From assembly GCA_037442365.1 (NCBI GenBank), contig JBBIQK010000061.1, forward strand, positions 1 to 15,821: a DNA stretch of 15,821 bases, in the 5' to 3' direction. A model generated the notes under the pieces. That model was given only the letters and a program-made list of their open reading frames with translations, was not told the origin of the DNA and ran no database searches. The DNA comes from GBS-DC sp037442365. GTDB lineage: Bacteria > Armatimonadota > Fimbriimonadia > Fimbriimonadales > GBS-DC. Of this stretch, positions 6,799 to 14,037 are shown piece by piece. Positions within the stretch are counted from its first letter, which is position 1. Every line of letters starts with the position of its first letter. The position numbers were made by a program, and so were the translations under genes.

Positions 6799-7972
6799 GG
6801 TTCGCCTCTCCGTCGTCGGGGTAGATGGTTGCAACCGCGTAGCAGGCGATGGCGCGCCGCTCGCCGACGGCGTCCATGCCTTCGTTCGTCGTCGCCTTGA
6901 TGCTCACCTGTTCGGGCAGGATACCCAGCGTGTGCGCAATCTGCTGGCGCATCTGGGGGATGTAAGGCGCGAGTTTGGGCGCTTCGGCGAGCGCCATCGC
7001 ATCAATATGCAACGGTCGCCAGCCGTGCTGGGCTAACAGCGCGTTCACATGCGTGAGCAGGGTCAGGCTCGAGGCGTCCTTCCAGCGCGGGTCGCTGTTT
7101 GGAAAGTGTTGCCCGATGTCGCCCAGCGCGGCGGCGCCCAGCAGCGCATCGCAAATCGCGTGCAACACGACATCGGCGTCGGAATGCCCCAGCAACCCAT
7201 AAGCGTAGTCAATCGAAACGCCTCCCAGCATCAGCGTGCGCCCTTCCGTTAGCTGATGAATATCATACCCGATTCCCGTGCGTGTGCTTGCCCGTTCGCC
7301 TGCGTACAGGCGCAGCAGGCTCAGGTCGTCGGGCGTTGTGAGCTTCAGATTGCACGGGTCGCCCGCCACAAGATGCACGGGGTAGCCCGCGCGCTCCAGC
7401 AGTTGCGCATCGTCGGTCGCCTGCTCGAACCCCTCTTCGGCAGCGCGGCGATGGGCATTGATGAGCCAGTCAGCGCGGAACAGCTGGGGCGTCTGCACGC
7501 GATACAGCCCCTCGCGCGGCGCGGTCTCCAGAACGGTCTGCCCGTCGTCCGAGCGTTTGAGCGTGTCCTGCACGGGGAGCGCGGGCACGGCGGTTCCAGA
7601 GCGCTGTGCGGTCGCCACAAGCCTGTCCAGCAGCGCATGGTCAACCAGCGGGCGCGCCGCGTCATGCACGGCGACCATCGAAACGCCCGCAGGCAGAAGA
7701 GCGAGCGCGTTGCGCACTGTCGCCTGACGGGTCGCCCCGCCACAGGGCAGCACCTGCAACGGTTTGGGAGCAGGATAACGCTTCAGATACGCCTCGAACG
7801 GCGCGGCGCTATCGGGCGCGACCGCCAGCGTGCCCGACGCGAATTCGGGATGGCTCAGCAGCCGCCACACCGCATGCCGCCATACGGGCGCGCCCTGCAC
7901 GAGCTGCCACAACTTGTCGCCTTTACCGAATCGGACGCCGCTTCCTGCCGCCAGAATAAGGGCGTGTAGAAT
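6770..7972 (-). CDS. ispDF: Bifunctional IspD-IspF (MEP isoprenoid pathway), likely ATT start
   Basis: Residues 1-225 are IspD (2-C-methyl-D-erythritol 4-phosphate cytidylyltransferase), with ALILAAGSGVRFG at 4-16, a substrate-binding K20 and AVHDAARPLV at 101-110. Residues 231-385 are IspF (MEcPP synthase), with zinc ligands D237 and H239 (GYDIHQL) and H271 (VVLHAICDALLG), plus HSDADV and KATTNEG. The fusion performs the third and fifth steps of the MEP pathway; IspE would be elsewhere. The start is odd: GGAGG (7985-7981) lies 8 nt before an ATT codon (7972) that matches the family N-terminus, with no ATG, GTG or TTG there. The alternative, TTG at 8020, has no ribosome site and adds a basic 16-residue tail. 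It overlaps the PIN-TRAM gene by 50 nt. Confidence 0.92.
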   Translation of the reverse strand: MLHALILAAGSGVRFGKGDKLWQLVQGAPVWRHAVWRLLSHPEFASGTLAVAPDSAAPFEAYLKRYPAPKPLQVLPCGGATRQATVRNALALLPAGVSMVAVHDAARPLVDHALLDRLVATAQRSGTAVPALPVQDTLKRSDDGQTVLETAPREGLYRVQTPQLFRADWLINAHRRAAEEGFEQATDDAQLLERAGYPVHLVAGDPCNLKLTTPDDLSLLRLYAGERASTRTGIGYDIHQLTEGRTLMLGGVSIDYAYGLLGHSDADVVLHAICDALLGAAALGDIGQHFPNSDPRWKDASSLTLLTHVNALLAQHGWRPLHIDAMALAEAPKLAPYIPQMRQQIAHTLGILPEQVSIKATTNEGMDAVGERRAIACYAVATIYPDDGEANHEQIPTQTG

Positions 7973-9062
7973 AGTCGATGCCTCCTTCCGTCTTGCTGTC
8001 CGTGCTCTTTGGCTCCGCAAAAAGCATCTTGCCCCGCGCCGACTGCAGCACGCTCGTGACCACCACCTCGATGGGCTGATTCAGATATTCGCGTCCGCCT
8101 TCCACCACGACCATCGTGCCGTCTTCCAGATACGCCACGCCCTGGTCTGGCTCCTGACCCTCGCGGATGGGGATGACCGTCAGGTCTTCGCCGGGCAGCA
8201 CATGGATGCGCACCGCTTCGGCGAGTTCGTTGATGTTCAGCACGCGCACGCCCTGCACCTCCGCCACACGGTTGAGATTGTAGTCGTTGGTCACGATGTC
8301 GGCGCGCATGGCTTTGGCAAGGCGCACCAGCCGCGCGTCCACCTCGTCGCCCGTGTGCGGCGCGAGGCGGTCATGCACGCGCACCTCCATGTGCTCGCCC
8401 AGGTCCGCCTGCAACTGCTTCAGCACATCGAGCCCGCGTCTGCCCCGTGCGCGGCGCAGCGGGTCTTCCGAATCGGCGATGTGCTGCACCTCGTCCAGCA
8501 CGAAGCCGGGCACATAAATCTTGCCCTCCAGAAAGCCTGCGCGAATGATGTCCCGAATCCGCCCGTCGATAATCACGCTGCTGTCCAGCACCTTGATGCC
8601 TTTGGAGCGTCGCGCCATCTGCGCCGTGAGCGGCAGGTACTCCTTCATGCTCAAAAAGCTCACGATGCTCAGGTAGACCAGAATCACGAACGCGAGCAGG
8701 GTCAGCGCCCAGCCGAGCCGCGCGCCGCCAATCGCGAACAGCAGCGGATAGAGCGCGAAGGTAATAATCGCCGCCGAGACCAGCCCCAGCCCAATCGCGA
8801 GCTTCTCGTCAGGCTCCGCCTCCTCCAGATGGCGCGCCACCCGCGAGAGCAACTGGAAGCTGTGATTGGCGACCAGAATGCCCATCAGCAGCCCCGCAGT
8901 CGTCAACCCGACGCGCGTCCACAGCGGCGAAATGGGCGGATTCCCAGCGAACCAGCTATCCACCGCCTTCAGAAACGGTTCCGCGAGCAAAAAGCCGACG
9001 GTCGCAAACAAAAGCATGCCGACCGCCAGAAACAGCCAGTACATCAGGCGATGGATGGTCAT
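7923..9062 (-). CDS. YacL-type membrane PIN-TRAM domain protein
   Basis: This 379-residue protein has four N-terminal membrane helices (about 7-27, 52-72, 90-112 and 116-137). They are followed by a PIN-like nuclease domain (157-285; acidic residues D160, D166, E191, D242 and D260; IKVLDSSVIIDGRIRD) and a TRAM RNA-binding domain (285-350; HVLPGEDLTVIPIREGQEP). A Ser/Lys/Arg-rich tail ends the protein. The same architecture and position next to ispD-ispF is well known for yacL in Bacillus and relatives; its natural RNA target is not established. ATG 9062 is preceded by AGGAGG with 5 nt spacing. It is the first gene of the four-gene leftward operon and is divergent from the gene at 9135. Confidence 0.88.
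   Translation of the reverse strand: MTIHRLMYWLFLAVGMLLFATVGFLLAEPFLKAVDSWFAGNPPISPLWTRVGLTTAGLLMGILVANHSFQLLSRVARHLEEAEPDEKLAIGLGLVSAAIITFALYPLLFAIGGARLGWALTLLAFVILVYLSIVSFLSMKEYLPLTAQMARRSKGIKVLDSSVIIDGRIRDIIRAGFLEGKIYVPGFVLDEVQHIADSEDPLRRARGRRGLDVLKQLQADLGEHMEVRVHDRLAPHTGDEVDARLVRLAKAMRADIVTNDYNLNRVAEVQGVRVLNINELAEAVRIHVLPGEDLTVIPIREGQEPDQGVAYLEDGTMVVVEGGREYLNQPIEVVVTSVLQSARGKMLFAEPKSTDSKTEGGIDYSTRPYSGGRKRRPIR
7981..7985 (-). promoter_or_regulatory. Shine-Dalgarno GGAGG deciding the ATT start of ispDF
   Basis: GGAAGGAGG reads leftward across 7989-7981, inside the end of the PIN-TRAM gene, with 8 nt to the ATT at 7972-7970. Optimal spacing, and the absence of any common start codon nearby, make it the best evidence for ATT initiation. 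Confidence 0.6.
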
Positions 9063-9078
9063 CGGAGCCTCCTGTAAT

Positions 9079-9084
9079 ATTATA
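9079..9084 (-). promoter_or_regulatory. Leftward -10 box TATAAT for the PIN-TRAM/ispDF/hpf/nhaC operon
   Basis: GGGCGTATAAT reads leftward and lies 16 nt from the ATG at 9062. The start site would fall near 9072, leaving about 10 nt of leader that begins within the AGGAGG (9073-9068). A TTGACG upstream is only 10 bp away, too close to be its -35 element. Confidence 0.6.
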
Positions 9085-9121
9085 CGCCCTTGCGCGTCAA
9101 AAATCGCGCAGGCAGGGCAGG

Positions 9122-9127
9122 TATAAT
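9122..9127 (+). promoter_or_regulatory. -10 box TATAAT, leaderless, for the secreted coiled-coil gene
   Basis: GGGCAGGTATAAT is followed 7 nt later by ATG 9135 with no ribosome site, so the predicted transcript starts on or beside the ATG. It is identical over 13 nt to the superoxide dismutase promoter. The opposing leftward -10 box lies only 37 bp away. Confidence 0.65.
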
Positions 9128-9134
9128 CGCGGAT

Positions 9135-9728
9135 ATGCGACGAATCGGGCTGATTCTGGCGATGGCGTGCGGACTGGCGCTGGGCGTCCCCCAGCAGGCG
9201 AATGCGCCGACCCTCTCAGAGGTCGATCAGTTGCTGCTCGCGCTTGCCGACATCACATGGTTCAACAACATCCGCCCGCTGAACCTCACGAAATCGCAGA
9301 TCGAACGGCTTATCCCCGCGCATGAGCGCGCTTACAAGCAGCTGGAGCGCCTGATTCAGGAAGAGGCGAAAGAGCTGCGCAACCGCAAAGACGAAATCCT
9401 GAAGATACGCGAGGACACCGCGCGGGGCAAAAGCCTGCCCAAAGAGTTTCTGGAGACCATCAAGCGGCTGGAGACCGACGCCGCCCAGAAACGCCGCCAG
9501 CTGCGCGCGCAGGTGGTCAGCGAAATCGCCACCGAACTCAAATCCAGCTTCACCGACGAGCAGTTCCAGTCGATGGTCAAACGCAGTAAGGAAGCCCTCG
9601 AAGCCGCGCGCGTGGAGGTCTCGCAACTCAAAGACGACCAGCTCTACGCGCTCTTTGTGGAAAATGTGTTTCTCGACCCGCGCGCGCCTGAGCTGCTCAA
9701 AGAGTGGCAGCGGAAGAATCTGCAGTAA
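9135..9728 (+). CDS. Secreted coiled-coil protein, Spy/LTxxQ-like (hypothetical)
   Basis: I place the start at ATG 9135, giving 197 residues, because it lies 7 nt behind a -10 box and yields a clean signal peptide (MRRIGLILAM, hydrophobic core, likely cut after ANA at 22-24). The rest is almost wholly helical and highly charged. Two segments look like the LTxxQ motif of Spy/CpxP periplasmic proteins: LNLTKSQIERL (about 50-60) and FTDEQFQSM (about 140-148). Those proteins are stress-induced chaperones or envelope-stress sensors. The similarity is short and may reflect convergence, so function stays open. It probably ends its own transcript; the next gene has a separate promoter. Confidence 0.7.
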   Translation: MRRIGLILAMACGLALGVPQQANAPTLSEVDQLLLALADITWFNNIRPLNLTKSQIERLIPAHERAYKQLERLIQEEAKELRNRKDEILKIREDTARGKSLPKEFLETIKRLETDAAQKRRQLRAQVVSEIATELKSSFTDEQFQSMVKRSKEALEAARVEVSQLKDDQLYALFVENVFLDPRAPELLKEWQRKNLQ

Positions 9729-9741
9729 TCGGCGTATCGGG

Positions 9742-9747
9742 TATCCT
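9742..9747 (+). promoter_or_regulatory. Possible -10 box TATCCT for the baeRF gene
   Basis: CGGGTATCCT lies 38 nt before ATG 9786 and shares the GGTAT core of the other promoters. A GGAGG (9775-9779) sits 6 nt before the ATG, so this mRNA would carry a normal leader of about 30 nt. Confidence 0.45.
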
Positions 9748-9785
9748 CTAAGCGGGGGAGAGCAGAGAACGCTTGGAGGCTGACG

Positions 9786-10979
9786 ATGAGGAACACACTG
9801 GAGACACTGAAAAACTTTAAATCGGAGCGGTTTCTGACGACGACCCTCTATTTGAGCATGACGCCCGAAGAGCGCGCGACGCGCCCACCCAAGTACCGCA
9901 TTCGCCTCAAAACGCTGGTCAATCAGCTGACGCACTGGCTGGACGACCAGCCTCTCTCGGCGGAGGCGCGCGAGTCGATTCGAGCGGATTTCCAGCGACT
10001 GGAAGACTTCGTGGAGGAGCCATCGAACCTGCTGGGCGAGAACTCGCTGCCGGTGCGCGGGCTGGCGGCGTTCGCCTGCACAGGAGAAGGGCTGTTCCAG
10101 ACTGTGCTGCTGCCCTATGTGGAGCGCAACACGCTGGTGGTCGACCAGACGCCCTATGTGCGCCGCCTGTACGCCGTCGAAGCCGATTTCGGGGTGAATC
10201 TGGCGGCAGTGTTCGATAACCGCGACGCCTACTTCTATCAGGTCGATATTCACGGCATTCGCACGCTGGAGGGGTTCAGCCTGATTAAGGATCGCGAGAT
10301 TCTGCCCCCAGGCGTGCATGGGGTGCGCACGCCCAGCGGAATCACGGCGCAGCACGGGATGGGCGAGCGCAATGTGCAGATGCTCAAGGCGCACGAGCAA
10401 CAGCAGCACCTGCGCCACATCGCCGAGACGGTGCGTGTGCTGCGCCAGACGCACCCGTTCGACCGCCTGATTATCGCCGCGCCCGACGAGTTAGCCAGCG
10501 CGTTCCCCAGCTACCTGCACGATTATGTGCGCCGCGCCTATGCCGGCAGAATTCAGGCGCACGACAAGATGCCCATCAACCAGATATACGAGCGCGTGCT
10601 GGATCGGCTGACCGCGCTGGATCGGGAGCAGGAGACGCGCCTGTTGCAGGAACTTCACGACGCGCCGCCGATGCTGAAGGCGATGGGCTTGCCCGCCGTA
10701 CTGCGCGCGCTGGAGTGGGGCAATGTGCGCGTGTTGCTGTACGACACGGAGTTCACCCAGCCGGGCGCGGTGTTTTATCCGTCGGAGCAGATTGGTCTGT
10801 CGCCCGGCGATGCGCCCGAAGGCACGGTGATGGTCTGGCAGATGCCCGATATTGTGGACACGGTGCTGGAGCGTGCGCTGGCGCAGGGGGCGCAGGTCGA
10901 GGCGGTGCATGGCGACGCGCGCGCCTCGATTCAGGGCGCGAGCGCGCTGCTGCGCTACCCGATGGAGCAGGCGGTTTGA
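9786..10979 (+). CDS. Bacterial archaeo-eukaryotic release factor (baeRF) family protein
   Basis: This 397-residue protein resembles domains 2 and 3 of eukaryotic and archaeal eRF1/Dom34. Residues about 1-85 are an unfamiliar helical region. Residues 90-275 form an alpha/beta domain (GLAAFACTGEGLFQTVLLP, VFDNRDAYFYQVDIHG, DRLIIAAPDELASAF). Residues 280-397 look like the L7Ae-type domain 3 (NVRVLLYD, then GASALLRYP near the end). In place of the catalytic GGQ loop is a His/Gly-rich loop, AQHGMGER (188-195), followed by a long helix as in true release factors, so peptidyl-tRNA hydrolysis by the usual glutamine is not expected. baeRF proteins are predicted, not proven, to act in ribosome rescue or translational conflict. 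The start has GGAGG 6 nt upstream. The gene stands alone between promoter and terminator-like hairpin. Confidence 0.75.
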   Translation: MRNTLETLKNFKSERFLTTTLYLSMTPEERATRPPKYRIRLKTLVNQLTHWLDDQPLSAEARESIRADFQRLEDFVEEPSNLLGENSLPVRGLAAFACTGEGLFQTVLLPYVERNTLVVDQTPYVRRLYAVEADFGVNLAAVFDNRDAYFYQVDIHGIRTLEGFSLIKDREILPPGVHGVRTPSGITAQHGMGERNVQMLKAHEQQQHLRHIAETVRVLRQTHPFDRLIIAAPDELASAFPSYLHDYVRRAYAGRIQAHDKMPINQIYERVLDRLTALDREQETRLLQELHDAPPMLKAMGLPAVLRALEWGNVRVLLYDTEFTQPGAVFYPSEQIGLSPGDAPEGTVMVWQMPDIVDTVLERALAQGAQVEAVHGDARASIQGASALLRYPMEQAV

Positions 10980-11007
10980 GGCGCGGCGGCGACGCTGGCG
11001 CCGCGCC
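10980..11007. terminator. GC-rich hairpin between convergent genes
   Basis: A perfect 9-bp inverted repeat, GGCGCGGCG (10980-10988) and CGCCGCGCC (10999-11007), with a 10-nt loop begins 1 nt after the baeRF stop and lies 5 nt past the stop of the leftward gene. There is no T-tract on either side, so it may stop or protect both converging transcripts rather than act as a classic intrinsic terminator. Confidence 0.5.
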
Positions 11008-11012
11008 TGTGT

Positions 11013-11483
11013 TCAAAACCGCCGTCGGCGCGTGGGTTTAGGCGGCTCAGGAAGCTGATTCGACAACCAGCGCAGGACGCCAAACACCGCGCCGCCCCCC
11101 AGCAGCAGAAACGCGCCAAACAGCGCGAACCCACGCCAGATGGGACGCTTGCCGTCTGGGTTGCGTGCGGCTTCCTGCATCACCTGGTTGCCGTCAATCG
11201 CTGTGGGCAGTCCCTGTGCGCCCTGCGCCGCGCCGTCGCTGCCCACCACCAGCGTCTCGGGCACGCCTGCAGGCGCGTTGCGCGTCACGGCTTCCTCCGC
11301 AACGCTGGGGATGTCCCCCTTCGGCGCAATCACATCGGGACTGACCTCAATCGCGGGCGCGTTCTCGTAGGGCTTCCACCAGTCGGGACGCTCGTTCGGG
11401 CTGCGCCCCTCGGTCGCGATGCCCCATCCGAACATCAACGCGCCCACGCTCAACACGCTCAGTAGAATCATTCGTGTCGCCAT
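11013..11483 (-). CDS. Small two-TM protein at the end of the pilin operon (unknown)
   Basis: This 156-residue protein is not a family I recognise. It has an N-terminal membrane helix (about 4-23), a Pro/Ala/Glu-rich non-cytoplasmic linker of about 90 residues with an aromatic patch (ERPDWWKPYE, 31-40), a second helix (about 115-140, FALFGAFLLLGGGAVFGVL) and a Pro-rich tail ending RRRRF. The positive ends suggest both termini face the cytoplasm. The start was set at the second of two adjacent ATGs because GGGAGGG then has 5-nt spacing. It begins 16 nt after the large PilX-like gene, so it may be an accessory or anchoring factor for that pilus complex. That role is inferred from position only. 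Confidence 0.7.
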   Translation of the reverse strand: MATRMILLSVLSVGALMFGWGIATEGRSPNERPDWWKPYENAPAIEVSPDVIAPKGDIPSVAEEAVTRNAPAGVPETLVVGSDGAAQGAQGLPTAIDGNQVMQEAARNPDGKRPIWRGFALFGAFLLLGGGAVFGVLRWLSNQLPEPPKPTRRRRF

Positions 11484-11499
11484 CATTCCCTCCCGTTGT

Positions 11500-13380
11500 T
11501 CAGTAGCGCATTTTCTGCCACGCGAGCCGTTGCACGCTCGCCACACGCGGCAGCTCGATATTAATCAGCGGCTGGTCGTCCAGACTGCGCTCGCGGATAC
11601 GCCAGTCGTAGTTGAAGCGCAGCGGCAGGCTGTAAAGCACCATCGCCTCGTCCTTGGCGATAATCGCGCCGTTGACGGTCAAGCCGCGTCCGTCAGTTGC
11701 GAGGTTCCCCCCGCCCACGAAGTTGGTGAACATCACCGCGTCGATGCGCGAGACGCCGCGCTCGTCTGTATCGATCACGCCGTTGCGATTGATGTCAATC
11801 TGCAGCGAGAGCCGCTCGATTTCGTTCTGTCCCGAATCGCCATACGCCGACTGATAGCGCATGCGTCCCGATGAGTCTATCTCCCGTGCGTTGAAAGGGG
11901 GGATCCAGTTGCCGTTCTCGTCGTAGCGTCCGCGCGTGAAGGGGGGCGTCATGTAGCGCAGGGGATACGGGTCGCCGAAGCGTTTCGTGTTGCCCATCAT
12001 CACGCTCCCGCGCGCCGCCAGCCCCAGCGCGTCGCGCCGCTCGTTGAGCGCCAGCACGCTACCGAGAACACTGCCGCGCGAGTCGGGCGGATTCTTGTAG
12101 ACGATATCGCCCACAATATGCACATTCCGCCCTGCGTACAGCGTGCCCTGACCCTCCACATAGCCGCGAATCACCACATCCTGCGTGACCGTAATCGGTC
12201 CGTGAATGCGGATGGGTTTGTCTTGATAGCCAATCAGCGCGATGCTGCCGTTAATCACGCCGTTCGTGTCGACGCGCACATAGCGGTTCTGCTGTGGGTT
12301 CCAGACCTCGATGTACGCGGGCTGGTTGTAGTTCGGGTTAGGTAGCCCGTCCGAATAGGTCGCCTTCGGATTGCGCCAGTTGCGCGACAGGTTGATATAG
12401 TAGTTCAGGTCGTTGAGGTCGGGCAGCACCAGCTCGCTGGTGGGGCGGCTGTCGAGCGTCTGGCTGTCGAATCGGCGTGTGCCGTTCACATCCGCCAGCA
12501 CCGCGCCGAAGGGGGAGTTGTTGAGCATGTGCCCCTGCGGGTTATACAGGTAGTCGCGCCACAGGTTGAAAGTGCTGCTGCCGAACGCGCCGTGAATCGC
12601 GCTGCTATAGACCTGACGCATCATCGGGTCGCTCAACTGGCGCGTGGCATAGGTCGTCGCGTCCCACTGACGCGGCGCCTGATTGCCTCCTGGCAGAATG
12701 ATTCGCCCCTCGGCGCGAGGGCTGAGCTTCTCGTTCGGCGAAGCGTATATCGAGCCGTTGAACACAGGCGGTCCCCCAGAACCATACCGAAACTCGAAGT
12801 TGCCGTTGGAGCGTGCGTCGCCGTTCATCACCAACTGCTCGCCGCTGAAGCCGTACATCCAGCCATAGTTGTTCACGAAGTAAGCGTAGTCGAACACCGA
12901 TGAGCGACTAAGCGCGAGTGTGAAGGTCTGATCAATCACCTGTCGGGGTTCGTTAGTGTCCAGTTGACCGTCGCTATCGCGATCGATCCAGCCGACAGAG
13001 CGTACTGTGATGCGGCGGGTGAAACTGTCGGGTTGCTCAAAGCCAATGACCGACGCCGTATAGTTGCCCACGCCTGCGAACACGCCCGTGCGCACCCAGC
13101 GCGGGCTGGTTGGGCTGGCGCCTGTCAGCGCGCTTTGAAGTGTATCGAACCGTTGCGCGATTTTGAACTGGCGCCAGAGGTCTTGAGTGATGGCTTGCAA
13201 ACCGCCCTCTGCCAGATTCTGTGAAGCAACCTCGTCTACCCGTGCACCAGCGGTGCGCATGTCCTGCGTCGCGATGTCCAGATAGGCAACGCCCGTAATC
13301 GTCGCCAGACCGCCCATGATTAGGGTGGTCACTAGTGTACTGCCGCGTGTGCGGCGCGATCGAATCGGTTTCAATTCCAT
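11500..13380 (-). CDS. PilX/GspK-like prepilin with large extracellular domain and two EF-hand loops
   Basis: This 626-residue protein begins with a prepilin-like leader (RSRRTRG, then STLVTTLIMGGLATITGVAYLDIATQ). A Gly precedes the likely cut, but residue +5 is Thr, not Glu, as in GspK/PilX tip subunits. The rest is a big beta-rich extracellular part. It holds two perfect EF-hand-type calcium loops: DRDSDGQLDTNE (133-144) and DINRNGVIDTDE (529-540). A repetitive stretch around 390-430 (VTQDVVIRGYVEGQGTLYAGR) looks like a right-handed beta-helix seen in filament-associated proteins. Tip pilins cap and start pseudopilus or pilus assembly; calcium loops could stabilise or switch adhesion. ATG 13380 follows GGGGAGGTG; a GTG one codon earlier is the alternative. 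It lies 9 nt after the PilW-like gene. Confidence 0.8.
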   Translation of the reverse strand: MELKPIRSRRTRGSTLVTTLIMGGLATITGVAYLDIATQDMRTAGARVDEVASQNLAEGGLQAITQDLWRQFKIAQRFDTLQSALTGASPTSPRWVRTGVFAGVGNYTASVIGFEQPDSFTRRITVRSVGWIDRDSDGQLDTNEPRQVIDQTFTLALSRSSVFDYAYFVNNYGWMYGFSGEQLVMNGDARSNGNFEFRYGSGGPPVFNGSIYASPNEKLSPRAEGRIILPGGNQAPRQWDATTYATRQLSDPMMRQVYSSAIHGAFGSSTFNLWRDYLYNPQGHMLNNSPFGAVLADVNGTRRFDSQTLDSRPTSELVLPDLNDLNYYINLSRNWRNPKATYSDGLPNPNYNQPAYIEVWNPQQNRYVRVDTNGVINGSIALIGYQDKPIRIHGPITVTQDVVIRGYVEGQGTLYAGRNVHIVGDIVYKNPPDSRGSVLGSVLALNERRDALGLAARGSVMMGNTKRFGDPYPLRYMTPPFTRGRYDENGNWIPPFNAREIDSSGRMRYQSAYGDSGQNEIERLSLQIDINRNGVIDTDERGVSRIDAVMFTNFVGGGNLATDGRGLTVNGAIIAKDEAMVLYSLPLRFNYDWRIRERSLDDQPLINIELPRVASVQRLAWQKMRY

Positions 13381-13389
13381 CACCTCCCC

Positions 13390-13950
13390 TCAGTTTTGCG
13401 TGGCGTTGCGCAACAGGATGGTCTCTTCGTACCAGAATCGCTGGGTGTGTGCGCCTTGACCTTCGCGCACGCTGAGCCGAATATGGAACGCCACCACACC
13501 CGGCGCCAGCGTCTGTGCAGAAAAAGGAGCATAGGTCGTCCCCTGCGGTGCGGTGTTTACAATGTTGGTCAGCAGGGGGCGCGTTTGTCCATTCTGCGTC
13601 AGCAGGAGTTGCCCCATCGCGAAATTGACCTGTATGATGACGGGATTTGCCGTGTCGGGCTGAATCGGCGTAAGAAACCGCCCGCTGGCGTCGCGCTGGG
13701 GCAGGAAGATGGTCGCCGTGTTGCCGCTGACCGAGACCGAGACCGCCTGCTGCGCAATTTCACGAATCTCGCGCAGGGCGTTGTAAGTTGCGCGGTTGCC
13801 TGTGTTGTGGTGGATGGTGCGCTGATAGTTGCGCAGCACATGAGTCTGCGTGCTTACAAGCAGGGCAAGCACGATCACAGAGAGCGCGCTTGCCATCACG
13901 ACTTCCAGCATCATCGAGCCGCGGATGCGGCGTGTCCTACCCCTGAGCAT
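13390..13950 (-). CDS. PilW-like minor prepilin
   Basis: This 186-residue protein has a short basic leader (MLRGRTRRIRG), cut after G11, then SMMLEVVMASALSVIVLALLV with the Glu at +5 expected of type IV prepilins and a single hydrophobic helix to about 35. The remainder is a beta-rich soluble domain with a helix carrying REIREIAQQA, consistent with a PilW/GspJ-like minor pilin. The start ATG 13950 has GGGGAGG 6 nt upstream; a longer frame begins at 13992 but adds an unlikely extension. No Cys is present in the mature part. It is the third gene of the operon, separated from the PilV-like gene by 87 nt that contain a stem-loop. Confidence 0.82.
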   Translation of the reverse strand: MLRGRTRRIRGSMMLEVVMASALSVIVLALLVSTQTHVLRNYQRTIHHNTGNRATYNALREIREIAQQAVSVSVSGNTATIFLPQRDASGRFLTPIQPDTANPVIIQVNFAMGQLLLTQNGQTRPLLTNIVNTAPQGTTYAPFSAQTLAPGVVAFHIRLSVREGQGAHTQRFWYEETILLRNATQN

Positions 13951-14015
13951 TTCTATCCTCCCCGAAACGGCGCCTCCTGCAAGCCTCCCCATGCAGGGGC
14001 GCGGTCTGATTCCGT

Positions 14016-14037
14016 GCGCTACGCTTGCGCGCAGCGC
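14016..14037 (-). ncRNA. Intercistronic stem-loop with GCAA tetraloop
   Basis: Directly after the PilV-like stop, leftward RNA can fold GCGCTGCGC-GCAA-GCGTAGCGC: a 9-bp stem with one G-U pair closed by a GNRA tetraloop. There is no U-run, so it is not a classic terminator. It could reduce read-through, protect the 3' end of the upstream message, or tune pilin stoichiometry. Confidence 0.5.

Noticed and set aside
6799..6834. Upstream start for hpf at 6834
   Set aside because: No ribosome site there, whereas ATG 6798 has GGAGAGG at good spacing and matches the usual N-terminus.
7830..9077. Rightward open frame of 415 codons opposite the PIN-TRAM gene
   Set aside because: Antisense to a gene with clear PIN and TRAM domains; His/Arg/Gln-rich product with no family features or ribosome site.
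9216..10454. Leftward open frame of 412 codons opposite the secreted protein and baeRF genes
   Set aside because: It spans two genes and their intergenic promoter on the other strand, with low-complexity composition.
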